Source: Belnapia rosea
GTDB taxonomy: Bacteria > Pseudomonadota > Alphaproteobacteria > Acetobacterales > Acetobacteraceae
NCBI RefSeq assembly: GCF_900101615.1
Contig: NZ_FMZX01000002.1
Coordinates: 62,001-126,000, forward strand
Length of the DNA stretch: 64,000 bases
Reading direction: 5' to 3'
Of this stretch, positions 55,146 to 64,000 are shown piece by piece. The translations under genes and the position numbers were made by a program. How positions within the stretch are numbered: position 1 is the stretch's first letter; every line of letters starts with the position of its first letter. The notes under the pieces are model-generated. The model did not search any database, had not been told where the DNA came from, and worked only from the letters and a program-made list of their open reading frames with translations.

Positions 55146-56348
55146 TCAGCCGCCGAAGGCGTTGAGGCCGGTGATGGCCCGGCCGAGGATAAGGGCATGC
55201 ACGTCATGCGTGCCCTCATAGGTGTTCACCGTCTCGAGGTTCATGACGTGGCGGATCACGTGGTACTCGTCCACGATCCCGTTGCCGCCATGCATGTCCC
55301 GCGCGACGCGGGCGATGTCGAGCGACTTGCCGCAGTTGTTGCGCTTCACCAGGGAGATCATCTCCGGCGCGACCTTGCCCTCGTCAAAGAGGCGGCCGAC
55401 GCGGAGCACGGCCTGCAGGCCGAGGGTGATCTCAGTCTCCATGTCGGCGAGCTTCTTCTGCACCAGCTGGGTCTGCGCCAGCGGGCGGCCGAACATGCTG
55501 CGGTTCAGCGTATAGTCGCGCGCGGCATGGAAGCAGAACTCCGCGGCGCCAAGCGCGCCCCAGGCGATGCCGTAGCGGGCGCGGTTGAGACAGGAGAAGG
55601 GGCCGGCGAGGGACTTCACGCCCGGCAGCCGGTTCTCCTCGGGGACGAAGACCTCGTCCATCATGATCATGCCGGTGGTCGAGGCGCGGAGCGAGAACTT
55701 GCCCTCGATCTTCGGGAAGGTAAGGCCCTTCATGCCACGCTCGAGCACGAAGCCGCGCAGGATGCCCTCGTCGTCCTTCGCCCAGACCACGGCGAGGTCG
55801 GCGATCGGCGCGTTGGTGATCCAGGTCTTGGAGCCGGAGATCAGGTAGCCGCCATCGACCTTCTTCGCCCGCGTCCGCATGGAGGAGGGGTCGGAGCCGG
55901 CATCGGGCTCGGTCAGGCCGAAGCAGCCCACCCATTCGCCGGTGCGCAGCTTCGGCAGGTACTTCTCCCGCTGCGCCTCGGAGCCGAAGGCGTGGATCGG
56001 GAACATCACCAGCGAGGACTGCACGGAGAAGGCGCTGCGGTAGCCGCTATCGACCCGCTCGACCTCGCGCGCCATCAGCCCGTAGGCGACGTAGGAGACG
56101 CCGGCGCAGCCATAGCCTTCGAGCGTGGCGCCGAGGAAGCCCATCTCGCCGAACTCGTTCATGATCTCCCGGTCGAAGGTCTCGTGCCGGTTGGCCATGA
56201 GGACGCGGGGGAAGAGCTTCTCCTGGCAGAACTGATGCGCGGATTCGCGGATCATCCGCTCATCCTCGGTCAGCTGGTCCTCGAGGAGCAGCGCATCTTC
56301 CCAGGCGAAGCTGGCCATGCGCTTGGGGCTCGGGCTGATGACGTTCAT
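55146..56348 (-). CDS. gcdH: Glutaryl-CoA dehydrogenase
   Basis: A 400-residue FAD-dependent acyl-CoA dehydrogenase. GcdH oxidises and decarboxylates glutaryl-CoA to crotonyl-CoA in lysine, hydroxylysine and tryptophan degradation. Features: [72 protein letters not shown] and the catalytic Glu E378 in [18 protein letters not shown]. The N-terminal extension and NAFGG end match the GcdH subgroup, not short-chain dehydrogenases. GAGGAGCCAG lies upstream of the start. Confidence 0.93.
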   Translation of the reverse strand: MNVISPSPKRMASFAWEDALLLEDQLTEDERMIRESAHQFCQEKLFPRVLMANRHETFDREIMNEFGEMGFLGATLEGYGCAGVSYVAYGLMAREVERVDSGYRSAFSVQSSLVMFPIHAFGSEAQREKYLPKLRTGEWVGCFGLTEPDAGSDPSSMRTRAKKVDGGYLISGSKTWITNAPIADLAVVWAKDDEGILRGFVLERGMKGLTFPKIEGKFSLRASTTGMIMMDEVFVPEENRLPGVKSLAGPFSCLNRARYGIAWGALGAAEFCFHAARDYTLNRSMFGRPLAQTQLVQKKLADMETEITLGLQAVLRVGRLFDEGKVAPEMISLVKRNNCGKSLDIARVARDMHGGNGIVDEYHVIRHVMNLETVNTYEGTHDVHALILGRAITGLNAFGG

Positions 56349-56470
56349 GGCTGGCTCCTCGGGGCTCTTCTAGGGGGGTAATTGGCGCCTCGGACGCGGT
56401 CCCGCAACCGCGCGGGATGCGGGAATGAAGCACGATGCGGCGGCCGGGTGGCCGCCGCGATGCGCGGGCC

Positions 56471-58438
<1,968 letters not shown>

Positions 58439-58625
58439 GTGCGGTCGGTTCCTTCGCCGGGACAGCGGCGGCATGGCGGCCCACATGGCCGAAAACCGAC
58501 GCCTGGCTCGCCCTTCGCAAGGCTGCCGTTCCAGGTCCGCGCCGCATATGCGCCTCCGCTGCCGCAAAATCAAGCCGAAGCAGGGATTGCCCCGCTATTT
58601 CCACCCGTATAGAGGCGGGAAGCCC

Positions 58626-59324
58626 ATGTCCGACCGTCCCGACCTCCTCCTGCTGCCCGGCCTGCTCTGCGATGCCGCGCTGTGGGAGGCCCAGCTCCTG
58701 GGGCTCGGCAGCCTCGTGCGTTGTCATGTGGCGGATGTGGCGCAGGATACCAGCTTGGCCGAGATGGCGGCTCGGGCCCTGGCCATGGCGCCGCCGCGTT
58801 TCGCCCTCGCTGGCCTCTCCATGGGCGGCTACCTCGCCTTCGAGATCCTGCGCCAGGCGCCGGAGCGGGTGACGCGGCTGGCCCTGCTCGATACCTCGGC
58901 GCGGGCCGATACGCCGGACCAGGCACGACGGCGCCGGGGGCTCATCTCGCTCGCGCGCAGCGGCTTGTTCCGTGGCGTCACCCCACGGTTGCTGCCGCAG
59001 CTCGTGCATCCGGACAATCTCCAGGGGCCGGTTGGCCAGGCAGTGATCGCCATGGCCGAACGGGTCGGGCGCGATGCCTTCCTGCGCCAGCAGGCCGCGA
59101 TCCTTGGCCGGCCCGATTCGCGCCCGGACCTTCCCGGCCTCCGCCTGCCGACCCTGGTGGCGGTGGGGGAGGCGGATCAGCTCACCCCGCCCGAGCTTTC
59201 GGAGGAGATCGCCACCGGCATTCCCGGCGCCCGGCTGCACCGGCTCCCCGGTTGCGGCCACCTGCCACCGATGGAGGCGCCGGAGGCGGTGACGGCGCTG
59301 CTGCGGGAGTGGCTGGCCGGATAG
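58626..59324 (+). CDS. Alpha/beta-fold hydrolase
   Basis: A 232-residue hydrolase. LLLLPGLLCDAALWEAQ holds the oxyanion region, GLSMGGYLAFEIL the nucleophile elbow near residue 65, VAVGEADQLTPPEL the Asp near 180, and GCGHLPPMEAPEAV the His near 209. This layout fits the short-chain BioH/esterase-like group. ATG 58626 follows a GGAAGCCC sequence. It stands alone, divergent from the helicase gene; the stop is 6 bases from the convergent kinase. Substrate unknown. Confidence 0.88.
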   Translation: MSDRPDLLLLPGLLCDAALWEAQLLGLGSLVRCHVADVAQDTSLAEMAARALAMAPPRFALAGLSMGGYLAFEILRQAPERVTRLALLDTSARADTPDQARRRRGLISLARSGLFRGVTPRLLPQLVHPDNLQGPVGQAVIAMAERVGRDAFLRQQAAILGRPDSRPDLPGLRLPTLVAVGEADQLTPPELSEEIATGIPGARLHRLPGCGHLPPMEAPEAVTALLREWLAG

Positions 59325-59329
59325 CGCCC

Positions 59330-62149
59330 TCAGGCCGCGTCGGCCGTAGCGCCCTCGACCACAGGCTGGCCGCCGTCATGACGGGACAGCGGCATGGTGA
59401 TCTTGCAGACGAGGCCGCCCGGCGTCCAGCGCCGGGTCAGGCTGCCGCCAAGCTGGACCTGCACCGTTTGCTCGATGACGCGGGAGCCGAAGCCGCGCCG
59501 CGCCGGACTTGACACTACCTCGGACCCGCCGCGCTCGCGCCAGACCAATGTCAGCAGGCGCTGCGCCGGGTCCAGCCGCCAGCTCACCTGCAACAGCCCC
59601 CCGCGGCGGGAAAGGGCGCCGTATTTCATCGCATTGGTCGCCAGCTCATGCACGGCCATGCTGAGGGGCTGGGCGGCATGGGCGGCGACGGTCACCGGCG
59701 GGCCAATCAGCTCGGCACGGGGCGCATCCATCCGGATGCCTGTGAGGAAGGCGGCGAGCTCCCCTTCCAGTAGCGCGTGCAACTCGGCCCCCTCCCAGCG
59801 GCGGCGGGCGAGGATGGTCTGGGCGCGGGCGAGCGCCGCGACCCGGCCCTCGACGATCCGCACCAACTCGGCCGGGCTCTCGGCCCGACTGAGCCGGAGC
59901 GCCGCCTGCACCACGGCGAGGGCGTTCTTGGCGCGGTGGTCAACCTCGCGCATCAGCAGCTCGTTCCGCTGGTCGCTCCGCTTGCGGTCGGTGATGTCCA
60001 TGGCGAGGCCGGTCAGGCGGATTGGGCGACCCTGCTCGAAATGCACCTGGCCGATGGTGAAGATCCAGCGTTCCTGCCGGTCGGTCAGGCCGACCACGCG
60101 GAATTCGGCCTGGTAGGTGCCGGGGCCGGTCGGGTCCTTGGCGCGGCGCATGGCTTCGCGGCGGAGCACCCGGTCTTCCGGGTGGAGGCCGGCGAGGAAG
60201 CTGCGGCTGGTGACCGGCGCCTCCTCGGGCAAAGCCCAGAAGCCCCGCATGCGGCTGTCCCAGGTCACCGCACCGGTGCGGAAATCATGGTCGTAGATGC
60301 CGAAGCCGGCAGCCTCCTGGGCGAGGCGCAGCCGTTCGCCGCTGGCGGCGAGGGCTGCCTCGGCGCTGCGCCGCTGGGTCACCTCGAGGATGATGCCCGC
60401 AGCGAAGCAGGGCGCGCAGCCGCCCTGCTGGCGCCCCAGGATCTCGCCGCGGGCCAGCAGCCAGCGCAGTGCGCCATCGGCCTCGAGGACGCGGAATTCG
60501 AGACTGAAGCTGCCGCCCGTGCGGGCCAGGCTGCGATGCGTTGCCGCCAGCAGGTTGCGGTCCTCGGGATGCAGCCGGGCCGCGAGGGCCGCAAGGGTCA
60601 CCGTCTCGCCCGGCGGCAGGCCGAACAGGCCGGGCATGGCCGCATCCGCCAGGACCGAGCCATCGCGGGCCAGTTCGAAGGCTACGGCGCCGCTTGCCTC
60701 CTGCGCCCGCTGCAGCCGGTCCTCGCTGCGACGGAGGGCGCGCTCGGCCCGGTGCAGTGCGCTCAGGTCGGTGCGGGTGCTGACGATGGAATGCGGCTCC
60801 CCTGTCCGCGGGTCGCGCCGCAGGGCCCATTGGGCGCCGGTGACGATCATGCTGCCATCCCGCCGCCGCTGGCGCAGCTCGCCCTGCCATTGGCCATGGC
60901 GGAGCAAGGTGGCGAGTAGCCCCTCCCGCCCACCGGCGGGGAATTCGGTGCGCAGCAATTCCGCCACTTGGTGCCCCTCGGCCGCCTCCCGCGGGAAGTC
61001 GTAGAGCTGGGCGCAGCCTGCCGACCAGTGGATGATCCGCCCCTTGATGTCGGTGATCATGCAGGGGGTCAGGTCGAGCGCCTCCGAGACCTCGGCCAGG
61101 GCGGCTGTCCGCTCGACCACTCGCGCCTCCAGCTTGTCATTGGCGTCGAGCAGGCGCAGCTGGCCGCGGCATACGAGGAGGGCAAGGCCGAGCATGGCGA
61201 GCATGGCCGGCACCCCGATGGCGAGTTGCGGCAGCACGGCGTCCCACCAGGCGCCGAGGATCGCAGCGTGGGAGCGGATGGCGGCGGTATAGGCCGGGAA
61301 GCCCTCAAGCCGGCGCATGGCGACCAGCCAGGGCGCCCCATCCTCCGGCGTATGCTCAGTGATCACCGCATGGTCGAGGCCGGCGGCGGCAATGGCATGG
61401 AACCAGGCGGCCGGCGGCAGCGGCGCCGGGAGCTCTGCCATCCCGGAGGTGCGGGCGATGACGTTGCCATCGGTCCGCACCAGGGCGACGGCATCCGTGC
61501 CCGATGCCAGTAGCCGGCGCAGCCCGTCGCTCACCACCTCGGGCTCGACCCAGAGGTTCACCACGCCATCGAAGCCGTCCGGCCCGGGCGGGTTGCCGGT
61601 TCCGCTCCGGCGGCGGCTGACGGCGAAGAAGGGCCGTCCCTCGATCTGGCTGGCAAAGACCTGGCTGAGATGGATCAGGGGCGGGTTGGGCGCGCGTAGG
61701 GTCTCGAAGAAATCCTGCTCCGCGGCAACCGGCCGGGGCGGCTCCCGCTGCGTGCCGGTCGTCAGCAGGACGAGGCCCTCACGGTCGATGACGATGGCGT
61801 GGGAGGTCTGGGGCAGGTCGGCGGCAAGGGTCCTCGCCACCTCGGTCAGCGCCGGGCTGCGAGCCCGGATTTCGGCATCGGTCAGGCCACGCAGCAGGTC
61901 ATCCAGGCGGCTCGCGGCGATGCCGTAGCTCAGCAGCAGGCGCATCGCGTATTCCGCGCTGGCATCCGCCTCCCGCGTCAGGTCGATCCGGGCTTCGCGC
62001 CAGGTCGCTTGCCAGGTGAACCAGGCGCCTGCGGCGAGGATGGTGGCGGGCAGCCCGATGGCAGCCACCAGCAGCCAAGCCAGTGACCTTCGCAGCGGCC
62101 ATCTGGTTGGACCGACCATCGGCCGCAGGCGATCCGCCTCGAGGGGCAT
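59330..62149 (-). CDS. Multi-PAS HWE-type sensor histidine kinase
   Basis: A 939-residue membrane sensor kinase. Helices near residues 20-45 and 305-325 flank a periplasmic dCache-like region (RSPALTEVARTLAADLPQ, TTGTQREPPRPVAAEQDFFETLR). Several PAS/PAC domains follow from about 345 to 720. The kinase core is HisKA_2/HWE type: MREVDHRAKNALAVVQAAL with the phosphorylated His, then HELATNAMKYGAL and a GSRVIEQTV G-box. No receiver domain is attached and no response regulator lies nearby. It is divergent from a second PAS kinase. Confidence 0.88.
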   Translation of the reverse strand: MPLEADRLRPMVGPTRWPLRRSLAWLLVAAIGLPATILAAGAWFTWQATWREARIDLTREADASAEYAMRLLLSYGIAASRLDDLLRGLTDAEIRARSPALTEVARTLAADLPQTSHAIVIDREGLVLLTTGTQREPPRPVAAEQDFFETLRAPNPPLIHLSQVFASQIEGRPFFAVSRRRSGTGNPPGPDGFDGVVNLWVEPEVVSDGLRRLLASGTDAVALVRTDGNVIARTSGMAELPAPLPPAAWFHAIAAAGLDHAVITEHTPEDGAPWLVAMRRLEGFPAYTAAIRSHAAILGAWWDAVLPQLAIGVPAMLAMLGLALLVCRGQLRLLDANDKLEARVVERTAALAEVSEALDLTPCMITDIKGRIIHWSAGCAQLYDFPREAAEGHQVAELLRTEFPAGGREGLLATLLRHGQWQGELRQRRRDGSMIVTGAQWALRRDPRTGEPHSIVSTRTDLSALHRAERALRRSEDRLQRAQEASGAVAFELARDGSVLADAAMPGLFGLPPGETVTLAALAARLHPEDRNLLAATHRSLARTGGSFSLEFRVLEADGALRWLLARGEILGRQQGGCAPCFAAGIILEVTQRRSAEAALAASGERLRLAQEAAGFGIYDHDFRTGAVTWDSRMRGFWALPEEAPVTSRSFLAGLHPEDRVLRREAMRRAKDPTGPGTYQAEFRVVGLTDRQERWIFTIGQVHFEQGRPIRLTGLAMDITDRKRSDQRNELLMREVDHRAKNALAVVQAALRLSRAESPAELVRIVEGRVAALARAQTILARRRWEGAELHALLEGELAAFLTGIRMDAPRAELIGPPVTVAAHAAQPLSMAVHELATNAMKYGALSRRGGLLQVSWRLDPAQRLLTLVWRERGGSEVVSSPARRGFGSRVIEQTVQVQLGGSLTRRWTPGGLVCKITMPLSRHDGGQPVVEGATADAA

Positions 62150-62439
62150 GCTGTCTCCAAAGGCCGGTGCGAACTTGGATCGGTTTCCTTACGGTTGATC
62201 GAAATAGCGTGACAGGAGCCGCCATGGAGCAAAATCACCATAAAGTGATGTATTTGAAGTGTTGGCCGGTTTCTGCGAAGTATCGAAGGTTGATGACTCG
62301 TGCCACCAGCCCGGCCATATCCCCAAGGCCAGAGTTTGGTCTTTCGTTGCAACCGAGCAGGTTCGGTGTCACCTCGCGCAGGAGAGCTCGATGGTCTGGC
62401 GATTGCGCGACCCAGTCCTGATACCCGAGGAGTGTCGCA
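62150..62439. other. 290-base divergent gap between two sensor kinases
   Basis: AT-richer than its surroundings between about 62190 and 62360 and without a supported gene; a minus-strand frame at 62235-62507 was judged a shadow. Promoters for both kinases should lie here. The GAGGAG at 62427-62432 serves the plus-strand gene. Confidence 0.5.
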
Positions 62440-64000
62440 TTGGCGCAGCCTGACGGATCCGGTTCCTGCGCCGTCAGAACCCTGTTCCAGGCACTTGGCG
62501 ATTGCACCTATGCGCTGGACCGGGAGTTTCGCTTTCTCGCCTATGACGAGGCGGCTGCCACCTATTTTGGCCGGCCTGCCGAGGCAGTGCTCGGCCGCAC
62601 CATCTGGGAAACCTTCCCGAAGACCTCCATCGGACGGTTGGAGCCGGTATTGCGGCAGGTCATGGAGGAGCGCCGCCCGTTGCGGGCCGAGATGGCCGGC
62701 GCCGTGCGGCCCGACCGCTGGATCGAGTATACGATCTACCCGACCCCGGAGGGCATCGGGATCGCCTTCTCCGACCGGACGGAGGCGAGGCGGGCGGCGG
62801 AAGCGCTGCAGGCGAATGAGGAGCGACTGCGCGACCTGCTGGCCACGCTCGACCTCGGTACGTCGATGGCGCGGGACCTCGACGGTATCATCCGCTTCTG
62901 GTCGGAAGGCTGCGGCCGGCTCTATGGCTGGGCCGCAGCCGAGGCGCTGGGGCAAAGCGCGCACCGTCTGCTGCAGACCCAGTTCCCTGTCCCGCCCTCC
63001 GCCATAGAGGCGATGCTCGAGGCGACGGGTGAGTGGACCGGCGACCTGCGGCAGGTGGCGCGCGACGGACGCGCCCTGATCGTCGAGGCCCGCAAGGTCC
63101 TGCGCCGCGATGCGACGGGCCGGCCGGTCGCCGTGCTCGAGGCGCTGTCCGACGTGACCGCGCAACGCGCGGCCGAGGCGGCGCTGGCCGAGAGCGAGGC
63201 GCGGCTGGCGCTGGCCACGGCGGCGGCCGAGATCGGCATCTGGGACTGGACCTTCGCCTCCGACCGGTTGGTCTGTTCCACCCATGTGACGCATATCTGC
63301 GGCCTGGATCCGGCACAGCCGATGACGCCCGCCGCGGCGCGGCGGGTGGTCGACCGGGCTGATCTCACGCGGGTCCTGGCAGCCCTGCGCCGCGCCCGGG
63401 ACCCGAAGAGCCGCCAGCGCATTGCCCTGGAATGCTGTATCCGCCGGCCGGATGGGGAGCTGCGCCATGTGGCGCTGCAGGCAGAACCGGTCTTTGCGGG
63501 CGCCAAGGCTACCCGCATCGTCGGCACGCTGCGCGATGTCACCGAGCGGTGGCAGATGCAGGAGGAGCGGTTCGCCAGTGCCGCGCGGCTGCGGCTGGCG
63601 GTTGAGGCAGGGCGGATGGCGGTCTGGGACGTCGACATGGTCGAGGACAGGCTGACCGGCTCGCCCGAATTGCCGCGGTTGCTCGGCTTCTCCGCGACGG
63701 AGGTGCCGGATCTCGCCAAGGCGCGGACCCGCTTCGCCCCCGGCGAGCGGGAACGGCTGGGCTCGCTCATCGCCGCCGCCCTGGCCCGGGGCGAGCATTT
63801 CGTCGAGACGGAGTTCCGCTATCTCTGGCCGGATGGCTCGGCGCGCTGGCTGATGCTGCGGACCGAGCTGAGCCTCGGCGCGTCCGGGCGGCCGGTGCGG
63901 GCGACCGGGGTGCTGCTCGACATCACCGAGCGCCGCCGGATGGAGGAGGCGCTGCGGGAAAGCGAGGCGCGGCTGCGCCTCGCGGTCGCCGCCGCCGGCC
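62440..64000 (+). CDS. Multi-PAS sensor kinase, partial (runs off the window)
   Basis: The frame has no stop through position 64000. TTG 62440 with GAGGAG seven bases upstream is the likely start, giving LAQPDGSGSCAVRTLFQAL. At least four PAS/PAC-like units are visible: GDCTYALDREFRFLAYDEAA, LGTSMARDLDGIIRFWSEGC, AAEIGIWDWTFASDRLV and AVWDVDMVEDRLTGSPELP. Each ends in a DVTxR-type linker (LEALSDVTAQR, GTLRDVTERW, LLDITERRRMEEAL). No membrane segment is seen in this part, so it is probably a soluble sensor. The kinase core would lie beyond the window. Confidence 0.85.
   Translation, partial: MAQPDGSGSCAVRTLFQALGDCTYALDREFRFLAYDEAAATYFGRPAEAVLGRTIWETFPKTSIGRLEPVLRQVMEERRPLRAEMAGAVRPDRWIEYTIYPTPEGIGIAFSDRTEARRAAEALQANEERLRDLLATLDLGTSMARDLDGIIRFWSEGCGRLYGWAAAEALGQSAHRLLQTQFPVPPSAIEAMLEATGEWTGDLRQVARDGRALIVEARKVLRRDATGRPVAVLEALSDVTAQRAAEAALAESEARLALATAAAEIGIWDWTFASDRLVCSTHVTHICGLDPAQPMTPAAARRVVDRADLTRVLAALRRARDPKSRQRIALECCIRRPDGELRHVALQAEPVFAGAKATRIVGTLRDVTERWQMQEERFASAARLRLAVEAGRMAVWDVDMVEDRLTGSPELPRLLGFSATEVPDLAKARTRFAPGERERLGSLIAAALARGEHFVETEFRYLWPDGSARWLMLRTELSLGASGRPVRATGVLLDITERRRMEEALRESEARLRLAVAAAG

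Noticed and set aside
62235-62507. 90-residue minus-strand frame between the two kinases
   Set aside because: Overlaps the start of the plus-strand kinase, which has strong PAS evidence; no recognisable domain.

Overview
The window is GC-rich bacterial chromosome of alphaproteobacterial type. The family most likely is Acetobacteraceae (Roseomonas-like), inferred from the rpsF-rpsR-DUF2232-rplI block, ccmA facing acnA, the fabD-fabG-acpP-fabF-mltG cluster, many Tat-type signal peptides, MmcB, and a Rhodospirillales-like set of ABC importers. No rRNA, tRNA or CRISPR array was seen.

Layout. 1-5.8 kb: a SOUL lipoprotein gene broken by an in-frame amber codon, the haem exporter pair ccmA-ccmB, divergent acnA, and an exported amidohydrolase. 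5.9-10.6 kb: ribosomal genes rplI, rpsR and rpsF with a DUF2232 membrane protein, then a family-5 solute-binding protein and a lipocalin-like protein. 10.6-18.6 kb: a glycine-zipper lipoprotein, the fatty-acid synthesis cluster with a small membrane-protein ORF inside it, mltG, a 52-residue lipoprotein, and a divergent ABC ATPase/TesA pair followed by thpR. 18.6-23 kb: a copper-handling cluster (DUF2946, YcnI-like, PCuAC) with a secreted protease, then small housekeeping genes. 23-26.6 kb: motB and a motA gene split by a complete ISL3-family insertion sequence.

27-43 kb: peptide-type permeases without their partner genes, a LysR/quinone-reductase pair, an MFS exporter behind a palindromic operator, a sulfate ABC transporter facing a TauD-type dioxygenase, an FkbM methyltransferase, and an acyl-CoA neighbourhood with a thiolase and three hotdog thioesterases. 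41.8-50.2 kb: a putative catabolic locus with an IPNS-type oxygenase, a polyamine-type ABC importer, a 98-residue unknown protein, a PuuE-like deacetylase, an isochorismatase-type hydrolase and an amidase. 50.2-64 kb: a hybrid histidine kinase carrying two single-base frameshifts, a metallo-beta-lactamase-fold hydrolase, a 23S-type RNA methyltransferase, a glutaryl-CoA dehydrogenase, a DEAD-box helicase, and two divergent multi-PAS sensor kinases, the last cut by the window end.

The most telling observations are evidence of gene decay and movement: the IS insertion in motA with perfect 25-bp ends and an 8-bp target duplication, the amber codon in the SOUL gene, and the twice-shifted kinase. 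The best candidate for undescribed biology is the 41.8-50.2 kb import-and-hydrolysis locus, whose substrate cannot be read from the sequence.
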